64,000 nt of DNA from Aphodosoma sp045631465 (GTDB lineage Bacteria; Bacteroidota; Bacteroidia; Bacteroidales; Paludibacteraceae): the NCBI GenBank assembly GCA_045631465.1, contig JAZQUV010000004.1, positions 1 to 64,000 of the forward strand. The letters run 5' to 3'. The notes below the pieces were generated by a model. The model made no database searches and was not told the DNA's origin. It worked only from the letters and a program-made list of their open reading frames with translations. A program made the translations under genes and the position numbers. Below are positions 34,501-41,476 of the stretch, piece after piece; the stretch's first letter is position 1, and every line of letters starts with the position of its first letter.

Positions 34501-36924
34501 TTAAAGGCTACGAATGATGTAGATGTGCGTCTCACCCGTCCATTCTACCTAGAGGCAGGACGTCGTTATGAGTTGAGCATTAAATCGCGCCAACGCGAAT
34601 TGCTCGAAGACTCACGCATAGGATTTGTGGCTGGCTACAAAGGTAAATACGACACTCTAGCACAACATACAGTGACCCAAGCATATGAATACTACGATGC
34701 AACATTCACACCTATGCAATCAGGTGTATACGAACTCGGTGTGAGAATCTTCACCCCTTGGTGGTGCAACAACTCAACTACCTATCTACTTACTATTGAT
34801 GAATTTGAAGTTAAAGAAGTACTTTTATCAAAACCCGAAAATTTCTCTGCCGACTACATCTCTTCTACCGAAGTTGATCTAAGTTGGAAAGCTGATGGTT
34901 TGGCAGATTCACATCAAGTGCAATTGCTCATCAATGGTTCAGTAGTAGCCGATACAATTGTGACTGACACAACAGTAGGATTCGATGGATTGAAGAACTC
35001 TACTCTATATGATGCTCGCGTGCGTGGATTGCTCACTTTGGCTGGCGACAGTTCAAATTGGTCGACACTATCGTTCCGCACTCACTGCGATGTAGTAGCT
35101 TTGCCATTCCGCGAAAACTTTGAATCGTCAGGCAACAATTTACCAAACTGTTGGACCACAGCTTCTACACTCGACGAAGAGATGCGTGATTGGAGCGTAA
35201 CCGAAAATTATAACGGCAACAAGATGGCTACAGTCAATACCTCATTAGCTCATGGTTATGCCGTACTACACACTCCACTTCTTTTTGTCGATAGCGATAT
35301 CTACTCATTATCGTTCTGCTATAATGTCAACATCGGCAACGATGAATATTTCGTAGCTCGTATCAGCGACGACTCAGGCTATTCGTTCAATGATACCATA
35401 CTTATGTCGACTCAAACTCTAGGTTGGGATACTCTAGAATATGACCTATCGGGCTATGCTGGCAAAACAATTATGATAGAATTCAAAGTACGCTCGGTGC
35501 GTGATAATAGCTACTCACAACAAGTAAATATCGATGATATAAAGATTGTATGCCGCAGTAGCAGCGAAGTAACATTCACCGACCACATCTGCTGGGGTAA
35601 TCGCTATCGCAATTATGGATTTGATATTGAGACAAGCAAACTCAACTTCGGTCTCAACCGCATCGAAATGTTGCGTGAATCGCAAGCCGAAGGGGAATGC
35701 GACACGCTTAAAGTGCTCAATCTCCATGTCGACCCTGCAGGCACATTCTATCTCAACGACACTATCTGTCCTGGCGATGTGTACAACGAAGGTGCCTTTG
35801 CTGGATACAACCTCACCGAAACAGGCACTTATCTCAGTGAACCTCTTGTATCTTCATGTGGCTGCGACTCTATAGTGCGACTCTATCTCGTAGTGCAAGC
35901 CAAACGCCATGTGATTAATGCCTCTATCTGCGAAGGAGAAGTATACGAATTTGCAGGAAAACAACTCACCCAAACAGGCATCTATGTTGACACTATTTCG
36001 TACTGCGAATTCTCTACACTCAACCTTGTAGTACATCCTAAATATTTCTATCATGGTGATACTATTTGCGAAAACACCTATTTAGAATGGGAAGGAATGC
36101 AACTCAACAAAACAGGTCGTTATGAGCGCACATATCTCAATCGTGAAGGTTGCGACTCTATCGAGGTCATGAATCTTTGGGTGATACCAGAACACACATC
36201 TCTCGATGTCACTATTTGTCAAGGTACAACCTACTATTTCGGAGGCAAAGAACTATCTGCACCAGGCACATATCGTGACTCGCTCGTCAACTTCCTTGGA
36301 TGCGACTCTATTATCACACTACATCTATCTATATCTGAGCCTGCGCGTAGTCATTTCAATGATTATGTGTGCCAAGGCTATGAATATGTAGGCTATGGAT
36401 TCCATGTATCTGGCATTGTTGGCGATACACTCCTACAACGCACCACAAGCACTCTCGAAGGTTGCGACTCTATCATCGAGCTCTTTGTGACATTCTATCC
36501 AACCTATACTATCGACACTACAATAGTGATAGCATCTGGCGATGTATACGAATTTGGCGAACAAACACTCACCAAGGCAGGCAACTATAGCGAGACATTC
36601 GTCTCATCGGCAGGTTGCGACTCGGTGGTTAACCTCACACTCGTGGTCGGCACCGCCATCGAAAACATCAACTCTATGCCATTAGTCATAGTGCCTAACC
36701 CAGTTAAGGCAAATAGTTCATTCGTCATTCAAGCGGATATTACACAACATCTATGCGATGGTGTCATTGTCGAAGTATTTAATGCTATTGGCCAACGTGT
36801 TTATAGAACAGAACCAACACAATATCCTATTGCAATAGATGCTACCCCTACACGTGGTGTATATCTCGTCCGTCTTACAACAGCAGATGGTTCTATCTAT
36901 CAAAACAAGCTCATTGTCGAATAA
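25600..36924 (+). CDS. Giant T9SS-secreted multidomain adhesin-like protein 1
   Basis: A 3774-residue secreted protein. The start is the ATG at 25600, which gives a clean signal peptide MKRIALFLSIFVTAFAQFTLAQ. About 13 tandem modules of roughly 240-270 residues follow. Each pairs a jelly-roll domain (choice-of-anchor J / cleaved-adhesin type; opening EDF or ETFE with a CW, ending IDNI or VDDI) with an Fn3 domain (...SATxxW...L.P.T.Y...C...). From about residue 3320 come short repeats of the form ICEGxxY.F.G..L...GTY...GCDSI..L.L.V. Residues from about 3690 form a T9SS type A C-terminal domain (VIVPNPV, VEVFNAIGQRVY, GVYLVRL, KLIVE). It is expected on the cell surface or released. A paralogue lies in opposite orientation at 47156-57547. 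Binding targets are unknown. Confidence 0.88.
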   Translation: MKRIALFLSIFVTAFAQFTLAQSRDIIREDFDSLTNAIPLGWSNSDHTLSNPMYNWQYYAPGYGDDGKCLRFNSYTSRSGEISKLKTYSFALTTEQVLRFKFRNPTGGDLSVYLSVDGGATNGNLLESNLQAYDWTEREYSLAAFTGQTNCCIVFQSTSNAGSGDAFHYLDNVVVEDIPLCSYPQNINLLSVTERSAMLLWNLSGIGGQPEQYRLMIYDTKTKLTDTTLFDAEELTYEIENLVPNRSYEAVLQAYCGVGRGYSQESEPIEFTTMCEQVSIPWSTTFDNETTDLPECWTTDRNNPKATKVQNKIAYDNIGNALCLTATTSNGAFVATPILNHAANDLDIKMKLYAAKGTAFSVGIMTEPSMPETFEVLWRDTIQVDNSWIEYRRPTITSLGYSASDHAALAIALDAGVVATLYVDDINVTDAPTCMYIDNLRYLTSSDTTITIDWHEYQTADAYEVEITDNNGVISYETSSTKPFIVTGLTPDTQYSLRIRSICSNERGEWSNSIEARTMCMPREPIFVEQFATGSIPTCWISKQIVGSNNTGKYNYGDAAWYTSSSKTHSAGAALAARRSYAGIRTLLTTQAIEIDRASKYDMRFWFYRESMTGSDSIIVWVNNRPDLIGATCLDTLCNNINNADKVTSSGWYKYEYNIPLQGTTYILFEAVAGYVKIMYIDDLEVFLAPTCRKIKNIKWIGETTHSGTLGWTKAVDESQWIIDYTINNNHYTDTVDQPQYEINGLEPATQYTVSGTARAYCGGTDMGEAVDFTFSFMTLCEAVTEFPFIEGFENQMFPPKCWSQWQIASADILDSTAQGWGRNVQLTSYIHNGVASAQLYNKPDGYRHILVTPQLDFGEGGYRLTYWHYRNTASPIRQKEGLHIWINDTPSTDGARELLYIKSNKIIEPYEDVIGFYKYRVDITEGGLKYIIFEGISEGGTATFIDDIEIKPIPMCDEVRKFGVVHRLHNEVMLDIEDEGVTEWEVSYGIGNFLPNDGSIAQSNNQANGRLTITNLQPSTTYKVYARRVCGDARGEWTEEPIEVTTLCEPIVVNKTQEWVEGFEDYALNATILGCYLQEYNVSTSRELKAYATYDEIDYNFDNVWYTITPYAGTRYAFATEYNSDNWLFAYVDLVAGENYELSVMARHGNATTNIPTNVSLAYGNAPTADSMSTYIVSNIQVDGMWTQVLGAFEVPQDGRYFVGIHLVNPDYYEKAALDNIRLRVSNCVMPTSMSVSRTTNDKAVINVVTLSDSIRIAVADAPFNPVSDEANIYNHAVKVTGTEYTINGLQPNKKYYFSVRGTCGEYKSDWMRVDSFETRCLPITLPLIETFEGAPTDNFDCWSIIGSGSGDKSTNTKYAGNTGYRANGVTLISPELNVESLEEYMLTGWAYTLGNKVSFAVGVMSDPNSLETFEPVTTITIHERTTWTQFFSFFSSLSNDDFSEVRDAKYVAIVIPNDVDFYFDNIRIERTVICPNVSEATISNITSSSVNISWIVNGIENQWQVQAYTADGKLAVDTIIKNTTNTKLSSFNCQISNLQPSQYYDFYVTALCSDVDQSVVSYAGGVRTLCREVMPLPYAEGMEGAEYINDLCFSYINNKAEYPSVSLDKALFVMGGKQALELTMSATEPLCVIMPTFEVPTNQLRISFDYRNETADIRWNTNLMLGVISDANDITSFDTLLVLPMKVDSTRVYYYFDSIPEAKANARIAFCYGPGPINNRSCAIDNILIEEIPNCIEPAKEIEVINITDTSAKFKIDPRGTTSIEYKIENITSKEEIIGNSSLSTSNSTLLVSNLSPRTYYNLYIRSVCSEEKKSPWVGPLTFRTNCLDGTTTPWIETFEDYTDISQSCFITIGADKNNNPASTVTTQSTNILLGSGRYANRGQKGMLMSLAKYRELYVALPRFDTPISELKLLFDYYSEEHDGVTADLILGVMTNLNDVLTFKQLNAYGTTNGFTTIRESFESLPAEYDNGYLVFKWCNFHEEWSAGPTYYAYCALDNIKIESKATCFGPENIKIESISDTSATFSWSQIEDVTNFEYRLQLADNRNQIVDSGAIFNTQLSTSNLTPSTNYLLSLRTLCNDTLYSDWTEFNFRTLALPPVLPYRVDFEDNEAYNWTLINGSQTNKLVIGSDTMAVHSGNKALYVSHNDSDYFYYFEYASDVHAYRPIRLNAGEYICEFDWRCAGEDTRDYGRVYLVPTAQKIEAGIAIAAQAYVPTGCIAIDGGIHLNEQPTWKHKIVEFSINEPTFYNLVVSWHNNNADGTTPPFAIDNLTIREATCLPVSNLHVSAIDDISATIVWDSQNESTNYEYRIQNTYNKEEIANAQIQIANGSQLSIHNLSPTTTYTFAIRALCDNNDISQWREITFTTEKVAATAPYTTGFETKADNDEWTILNWGNNQFIVGPDDEAVNSGDSALYVHSKQDSYAVSYNYVRNASYTYETQYIYAYRLVEFEPGTYYIDYDWKSEGKENEDFARVFLAPTSVAIEPGKTIDMSQVIALDRGAMYGSTTWSRQGGVLITNDTAKYKLVIAWQNEIDGTYYTGALPVAIDNINITRLSCNVIDNISLVELGSTDATIEFTNLNGTGEVRYYLSKTNNYTEAILTATTSSNNITLSSLDANTTYYLFLQALCDEGESPMREIAFTTTKYQYQVPFNADFESDDDNTRWTFVHSFGSNKFVINSDPQAVNLGEKALYISNGDSTYKYVDYERNVTAYTSLSFAEAGEYVVSFDYKVKGETNGDYARVFLASTTSKLAENTRYPFNDLRSDFIALDGGHGLCSDTAIWRNQTMVFDVAVAGNYNLVVTWHNDQYINGNPPIAIDNIIIRRNTCKAIDEVILHEVADVTATVVVPYEHQAQLFEYRISLNYDPDKAFLSGTFVGDTLRLTDLKPNTTQYLFLRAKCSDADYSLWKMIEISTYCDDIIRVTKTQPYTDNFEYNDIDPCWLVSQAPRSSGQISMLSSLETIVLKATNDVDVRLTRPFYLEAGRRYELSIKSRQRELLEDSRIGFVAGYKGKYDTLAQHTVTQAYEYYDATFTPMQSGVYELGVRIFTPWWCNNSTTYLLTIDEFEVKEVLLSKPENFSADYISSTEVDLSWKADGLADSHQVQLLINGSVVADTIVTDTTVGFDGLKNSTLYDARVRGLLTLAGDSSNWSTLSFRTHCDVVALPFRENFESSGNNLPNCWTTASTLDEEMRDWSVTENYNGNKMATVNTSLAHGYAVLHTPLLFVDSDIYSLSFCYNVNIGNDEYFVARISDDSGYSFNDTILMSTQTLGWDTLEYDLSGYAGKTIMIEFKVRSVRDNSYSQQVNIDDIKIVCRSSSEVTFTDHICWGNRYRNYGFDIETSKLNFGLNRIEMLRESQAEGECDTLKVLNLHVDPAGTFYLNDTICPGDVYNEGAFAGYNLTETGTYLSEPLVSSCGCDSIVRLYLVVQAKRHVINASICEGEVYEFAGKQLTQTGIYVDTISYCEFSTLNLVVHPKYFYHGDTICENTYLEWEGMQLNKTGRYERTYLNREGCDSIEVMNLWVIPEHTSLDVTICQGTTYYFGGKELSAPGTYRDSLVNFLGCDSIITLHLSISEPARSHFNDYVCQGYEYVGYGFHVSGIVGDTLLQRTTSTLEGCDSIIELFVTFYPTYTIDTTIVIASGDVYEFGEQTLTKAGNYSETFVSSAGCDSVVNLTLVVGTAIENINSMPLVIVPNPVKANSSFVIQADITQHLCDGVIVEVFNAIGQRVYRTEPTQYPIAIDATPTRGVYLVRLTTADGSIYQNKLIVE
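30191..30211. repeat. Heptad units inside the giant adhesin gene (site 1)
   Basis: CATCTTT, CAACTGC and CAAATAT in 7-bp register, in the part of an Fn3 domain just before its L.P..Y turn. A run of only three degenerate units. Confidence 0.35.
31776..31803. repeat. Heptad array inside the giant adhesin gene (site 2)
   Basis: CAACACT, CAACTTT, CAACATC and CAACTTA in strict 7-bp register, all starting CAAC. They encode NTQLSTSNL in an Fn3 loop. CAACTTT is the unit found upstream of pta/ackA and, as its complement, in aroA; the resulting QLST peptide also occurs in the aroA insert. Confidence 0.6.
32570..32597. repeat. Heptad-like units inside the giant adhesin gene (site 3)
   Basis: CAAACGC, CCAAATA, CAAATAG and CAAATGG follow in 7-bp steps in the same Fn3 position as sites 1 and 2. 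They encode QIQIANGS. Confidence 0.35.
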
Positions 36925-36954
36925 AACAAGTTGATATTCCTCCTTGTGAGGCAC

Positions 36955-36995
36955 AAAAAAATCTTCATTCTGTCATGGCAGAATGAAGATTTTTT
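36955..36995. terminator. Bidirectional terminator
   Basis: ATCTTCATTCTG and CAGAATGAAGAT pair around TCATGG, with A7 before and T6 after, between the giant adhesin gene (plus) and tpiA (minus). Confidence 0.9.
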
Positions 36996-37016
36996 CATTA
37001 AATATATATTGTATAA

Positions 37017-37766
37017 TTAGAATGCGTTGATGATAGCGCAGAAGTCGTCGGCTTTGAGTGATGCACCACCGATAAGACCACCGTCGATATCTGGGTTAGC
37101 GAAGAGACCTGCTGCGTTTTTAGCATTACAGCTACCACCATAAAGGATTGATGTGTTGTCAGCCACCTCGTTGCCATATTTTTCAGCAATAAGGCTACGG
37201 ATGTAGGCATGAATTTCTTGTGCTTGCTCAGGAGTAGCAGTGAGACCTGTGCCAATAGCCCAAACTGGTTCGTATGCGATAACGAGTTTGCCGAAATCTT
37301 CAGCTGAAAGGTTGAATACAGAGCCCTCGAGTTGTGCTTTCACCACTTCGTTTTGGCGGTTAGCTTCGCGTTCTTCTTTCACTTCGCCAATGCAGAAAAT
37401 AGGACGGAGGTTGTTAGCCAAAGCCAATTGTACTTTTTCGCGAAGGATTTCGTATGTTTCGCCATAGTAGGTACGGCGTTCAGAGTGACCAATGATACAG
37501 TAAGTTGCGCCAGTAGAAGCTACCATTTCGGCAGAAACCTCGCCAGTGTATGCACCAGAAGCGTGGTCAGCACAGTTTTCGGCAGCAACAGCAATTGGAG
37601 AACCTTTGACCAACTCAGCCACAGTTGCAAGGTGGATGAATGGAGTGCCGATAATTACATCGCAATTAGGATTAGAGACTTTTTCTTTCAATTCAGCAGC
37701 TAATGCTACACCTTCTTGCAGGTTTTTGTTCATTTTCCAGTTACCTGCTACAATGTTTTTTCTCAT
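37017..37766 (-). CDS. tpiA: Triosephosphate isomerase
   Basis: A 249-residue glycolytic enzyme interconverting dihydroxyacetone phosphate and glyceraldehyde 3-phosphate. Catalytic landmarks are MRKNIVAGNWKMNKN (Asn and Lys of the active site), IIGHSERR near 95 with the catalytic His, and VIAYEPVWAIGTGLTA near 165 with the catalytic Glu. LYGGSCNAKNA and GGLIGGASLKADDF bind the phosphate. It is the last gene of a minus-strand run after Na/Pi cotransporter, DUF1599 and BT_3928/DoxX, with only 12 bases to the previous gene. The coding strand has the C-rich pattern shared by the fermentation genes. Confidence 0.97.
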   Translation of the reverse strand: MRKNIVAGNWKMNKNLQEGVALAAELKEKVSNPNCDVIIGTPFIHLATVAELVKGSPIAVAAENCADHASGAYTGEVSAEMVASTGATYCIIGHSERRTYYGETYEILREKVQLALANNLRPIFCIGEVKEEREANRQNEVVKAQLEGSVFNLSAEDFGKLVIAYEPVWAIGTGLTATPEQAQEIHAYIRSLIAEKYGNEVADNTSILYGGSCNAKNAAGLFANPDIDGGLIGGASLKADDFCAIINAF

Positions 37767-37778
37767 ATTCTTAGATTT

Positions 37779-38906
37779 TTAATTGTTATTTATTTTGCAG
37801 TATTTCCAATTAGGGTTGAATTTATCTACGACTTTTGCACCTTCGAGGATGACAACACCAGGATTAGCGCGTACCATAGTTTTGAGTTGAATTGGGTCGG
37901 TTAGTGCAAATTGATATGGCAAATTGTGCTCTTGTCTAAACTCATCAATCATATCAGATGAGGCTGTAAGCACGAGGAATTCGGCACCTTCGACTTGTGC
38001 TTTGTCATAGAGTTGGCGCACATTGTCGAGATACTTAGTCTTGGCTTTGTGCAAATCATACATTACTACAAGGTATGTTCGACCTTCGCGATAAAGGATG
38101 TCGTAGGTGAGGTCGTCGCCTTCGGGAGTGATAATAGAGAAGTCGTGAATTGGAGGTTCTTCGCCTTTAACAATCAACTCACTACGTTGTTCCACGAATG
38201 TCCAAGTAGAGTCGTTGTAAGGCGCATCTTGCAATTCGAATTCTTGTTCTACTCCATCGCGACTATAGATGAAAGTAGTGCGATATTGGTCGCGCACGGC
38301 CCCTTCGGGAAGTTCCATACCTTCGAGGATATCGTTGCCTATTTTATAAGGGCGGAAGTCGATAATAGGAAGGTTGCAAAGCGAATGAATACCAATGGCT
38401 ATTGGAATCAAAGCACAAAGAGCAGTCGCCACACACGATGGGATAGGCATCAACCACACACGACAACATTTCTTATGCAACATCCAAATGACAAGGATCA
38501 ACACATCGAGAACAATGTTTTTCCAGAAAGTTGCCCAATTGGAAATCACGATTGCATCGCCAAAACAGCCACAGTCGGTCACAGGATTTTCAATAGCAAT
38601 CCACAGTGTGAGAGGAGTCATAGCCACCATCAACAGAGTGGATAGCCAAAGACCAAGTTTGAGATTGACATTCACAATCAACAATGCCCCTGCCAAAAAC
38701 TCGGCAGTTATCAATGCAAAAGCTGCCACCAAAGCAAGTTCGGAGAAAAAACTGAGCCCCATCACTTCAAGATAATCTTGAATTTTATATGTGGTGCCAA
38801 GTGGATCAATGGCTTTAACAAAACCAGAGAAAATAAAAGTCAAACCAACTAAAAGACGAGAGACAAGAGATAAAATCTTAACTATTGTCGGACATTGATT
38901 ATTCAT
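37779..38906 (-). CDS. BT_3928/DoxX-MauE family membrane protein
   Basis: A 375-residue membrane protein. Four hydrophobic helices in the first 200 residues (LSLVSRLLVGLTFIFSGFVK..., ELALVAAFALITAEFLAG...) resemble the DoxX/MauE fold. DCGCFGDAI near 116 is the Cys motif typical of MauE-like redox membrane proteins. The C-terminal soluble part (about 205-375) has a thioredoxin-like layout (TYLVVMYDL, FLVLTASSDMIDEF) but no CxxC. In Bacteroidetes it sits next to DUF1599 and tpiA genes. A role in envelope redox chemistry is inference. Confidence 0.75.
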   Translation of the reverse strand: MNNQCPTIVKILSLVSRLLVGLTFIFSGFVKAIDPLGTTYKIQDYLEVMGLSFFSELALVAAFALITAEFLAGALLIVNVNLKLGLWLSTLLMVAMTPLTLWIAIENPVTDCGCFGDAIVISNWATFWKNIVLDVLILVIWMLHKKCCRVWLMPIPSCVATALCALIPIAIGIHSLCNLPIIDFRPYKIGNDILEGMELPEGAVRDQYRTTFIYSRDGVEQEFELQDAPYNDSTWTFVEQRSELIVKGEEPPIHDFSIITPEGDDLTYDILYREGRTYLVVMYDLHKAKTKYLDNVRQLYDKAQVEGAEFLVLTASSDMIDEFRQEHNLPYQFALTDPIQLKTMVRANPGVVILEGAKVVDKFNPNWKYCKINNN

Positions 38907-38913
38907 TATATCA

Positions 38914-39447
38914 TCAAATTTGTTGTATCATATAGAAAATCGCATAGTTAAGCATATCAAAATAGTTGGCATCTACGCCTTCTGAGATAAGAGTTTTGCC
39001 ATTATTATCTTCGATTTGCTTAGTGCGATGTATCTTCATGAGGATAAGGTCGGTGTATGACTGAGTGCGCATCTGACGCCAAGCCTCATCATAGTCATGA
39101 TTTTTGGCAATCATGAGATTCTTTGCTTTGAGCATATATTTGTCATACATCTCAAGTGCGCGTTCAACAGGGAGGTCGTCGGTTTCGGCATATCCCAACT
39201 CCAATTGTATCAAAGCAATGATACAATAGTTGATGATGCCAATTAGCTCAGGACGAATACCTTCACCCACCATCGAAGTACCTTTGATTTCCAACGAACG
39301 GATGCGGTTGGCTTTGATAAAGATTTGATCGGTAAGACTTTCAGGGCGCATGATACGCCATGCAGCCCCATAGTCTTTCAATTTCTTTTCATATATCGAG
39401 CGGCATTCAGCAGCCGATTTATCGAATTGTTGTTCAGTCAAACTCAT
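38914..39447 (-). CDS. DUF1599 protein with internal duplication
   Basis: A 177-residue soluble protein made of two similar halves of about 75 residues. Compare KDYGAAWRIMRPESLTDQIF...RIRSLE with HDYDEAWRQMRTQSYTDLIL...RTKQIE; each is followed by an E.G......IIN or MLNY helix. This matches DUF1599, a conserved Bacteroidetes family that I believe is of unknown function. It is spaced 7 bases from the DoxX-type gene and 3 bases from the Na/Pi cotransporter gene, so one operon is very likely. Confidence 0.85.
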   Translation of the reverse strand: MSLTEQQFDKSAAECRSIYEKKLKDYGAAWRIMRPESLTDQIFIKANRIRSLEIKGTSMVGEGIRPELIGIINYCIIALIQLELGYAETDDLPVERALEMYDKYMLKAKNLMIAKNHDYDEAWRQMRTQSYTDLILMKIHRTKQIEDNNGKTLISEGVDANYFDMLNYAIFYMIQQI

Positions 39448-39450
39448 AGA

Positions 39451-41274
39451 TTAATCGTTTACTGGGTGATATTTAGAATCGGCTACAGCCTCAACCACGT
39501 TGATGATATAGTCTCCCATTTTCTCACATTCACCAATTGTGTCTATATATGTAGTAGCAGTTGGATAGTCGTAAAGGCCTTCGTTGACAGCCACCACATT
39601 TTGCAATTTCAACTGATTGCGATAGTTATTTATTTCGTTTTCAATATTTTGAGCCACATTCACGCTTGATTGATCAATATGTTCAAGACCAAGCACATTG
39701 CACATGTTTTGCAAGCCACTTTCGATGAGGTTAAACATCAATTCAATGTTAGCGTTGAGGTCCTCAGTGAAGTTGTCAGGTTGTTGCTGACGACGTTGCA
39801 AAGTGCGAGCAAGATTGTAGCAAGAGTCGGCAATACTTTCAATTTCAGAGATTACACGGAGTTTCATTTGCACTTGGTGTTTACTTTCGTCAGAAAGACG
39901 ACCAGCCGACACTTTAGTCAAATAATCGGCAATCTCCATCTCCATGCGGTCAGAAATATTTTCATATTTTTGAATACGAGAGAATTTACTAGTAAACTCT
40001 TTGCTATCAGTTTCGTGGAACAAATCACGCACCAAACCAAACATACGTTGAGTGCGTTCGCCATAGAGCTGAATCTCTTTGCGCGCCTGAAGAATAGAGA
40101 GCTCAGAAGTAGATAGCATGCCAGTAGTGATAAACTTGAGGTGCGATTCATTATCCTCTTCTTCAACCGCCTTAGAAGGAATGAGTTTAGTCACAATTTT
40201 CACATACAAACCAGTGAACCAAATCATGATGCAGATATTGATTGTATTGAAAAGAGTGTGGAAAATCGACAAACCAAAAGAGACATATGCTTGATTAGCG
40301 GCAAAAGTAGAAGCAAGCGCTTGATTTTCGGGGTTTGTCAAATCGAGAGTGCCATCGTTCAAAGCATTGATAATAGCAGGGTCAGTGCTATCTACAAAAG
40401 AGAGAAGAGCAGTAGGATCGCCTTGACCGAGAGTAGAAATCCAAACCACCAATTTCATAAATGGATAGTAGAGAGCCAATACCCAAACCGAGCCTAACAC
40501 GTTGAACATCAAGTGTCCCATAGCCGAGCGTTTTGCCCAAATATTACCCGACACGGCTGCAATAAGCGGAGTGATACAAGTACCAATATTACTACCCAAC
40601 ACCAAAGCAGCTGCCATTTCAAACGAAATCCAACCTTTGCTACAGATAACGAGTACGATGGCAAAAGTAACACTTGATGATTGAACTACGATTGTGACAA
40701 CCATACCAATAAAAGCAAAAAGCAATACTGAAAGGAAGCCCATATCGGCATAGTCTTGTATAATAGCAAATAGTTCGGGATTTGAACGTAAATCTGGCAC
40801 CGAGTGGTTCAACAAATCTAAGCCCATGAACAAGAAGGCAAAACCTAATAATACTTCGCCCCAACTTTTCCATGAGTTTTTCTTCGAGAACATCATTGGC
40901 AACGTAAATGCAATGATAGGAATTGATGCCGCAGCCAAATTCACTTTAAATCCACCAAGATAAAGAATCCAAGCAGTAGCAGTAGTACCTACGTTGGCAC
41001 CCATAATCACAGCCATCGATTGTCCTAACGAAAGCAAGCCTGCATTCACAAAACTAACAATCATCACCGTTGTTGCCGAAGAACTCTGAATGAGTGCTGT
41101 AACAAGAATACCTGTCAAAGCTCCGACAAAACGATTGTTTGTCATCCAAGCTAAAATATTGCGCAAGCGGTCACCTGCCGCTTTTTGCAAACCCTCGCTC
41201 ATCAGCTTCATACCGTACAAGAAAAGTCCGATAGAACCGATAAGGGTTAATAAGTCAACAAAACCAAAATTCAT
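39451..41274 (-). CDS. Na/Pi cotransporter family protein with PhoU-like domain
   Basis: A 607-residue protein. The N-terminal half (about 1-370) is a polytopic membrane domain of the Na/Pi (NptA/SLC34-like) family, with the duplicated QSSSATT motif (ALIQSSSATTVMIVSF near 62-77 and TIVVQSSSVTFAIVLV near 198). GANVGTTATAW and GSNIGTCITPL are the matching second elements. From about residue 400 a helical PhoU-like domain follows (MFGLVRDLFHETDSKEF..., IESIADSCYNLARTLQ). It probably imports phosphate with sodium. It heads the operon with DUF1599, BT_3928/DoxX and tpiA. Confidence 0.9.
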   Translation of the reverse strand: MNFGFVDLLTLIGSIGLFLYGMKLMSEGLQKAAGDRLRNILAWMTNNRFVGALTGILVTALIQSSSATTVMIVSFVNAGLLSLGQSMAVIMGANVGTTATAWILYLGGFKVNLAAASIPIIAFTLPMMFSKKNSWKSWGEVLLGFAFLFMGLDLLNHSVPDLRSNPELFAIIQDYADMGFLSVLLFAFIGMVVTIVVQSSSVTFAIVLVICSKGWISFEMAAALVLGSNIGTCITPLIAAVSGNIWAKRSAMGHLMFNVLGSVWVLALYYPFMKLVVWISTLGQGDPTALLSFVDSTDPAIINALNDGTLDLTNPENQALASTFAANQAYVSFGLSIFHTLFNTINICIMIWFTGLYVKIVTKLIPSKAVEEEDNESHLKFITTGMLSTSELSILQARKEIQLYGERTQRMFGLVRDLFHETDSKEFTSKFSRIQKYENISDRMEMEIADYLTKVSAGRLSDESKHQVQMKLRVISEIESIADSCYNLARTLQRRQQQPDNFTEDLNANIELMFNLIESGLQNMCNVLGLEHIDQSSVNVAQNIENEINNYRNQLKLQNVVAVNEGLYDYPTATTYIDTIGECEKMGDYIINVVEAVADSKYHPVND

Positions 41275-41302
41275 AAATTAAAAGTTAAAAATTTTCCGAC
41301 TG

Positions 41303-41310
41303 CAAATTTA
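41303..41310 (-). promoter_or_regulatory. -7 box of the Na/Pi operon
   Basis: TAAATTTG on the minus strand, 29 bases upstream of the cotransporter start. No clear -33. Confidence 0.4.
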
Positions 41311-41345
41311 ATAAAAATTTGTCTATTATTTATCATTTTTTTATG

Positions 41346-41353
41346 TAACTTTG
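41346..41353 (+). promoter_or_regulatory. -7 box of the nucleoside kinase gene
   Basis: TAACTTTG on the plus strand. The ATG is at 41477, so the leader is about 115 bases, long for this window. The leader contains two imperfect copies of TACACTAA(G)CTCTA near 41425 and 41450. The nearest TTTG (41318-41321) is 24 bp away. Confidence 0.5.
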
Positions 41354-41476
41354 ACGTCGAAATAACACTTTATTGACCCACTCACAAAATCACACTGAAA
41401 ATCAAATTGTTAATCGCTATACTCTATACACTAAGCTCTAAAAACCGATACACTAACTCTATAGTCAAAACTATCT

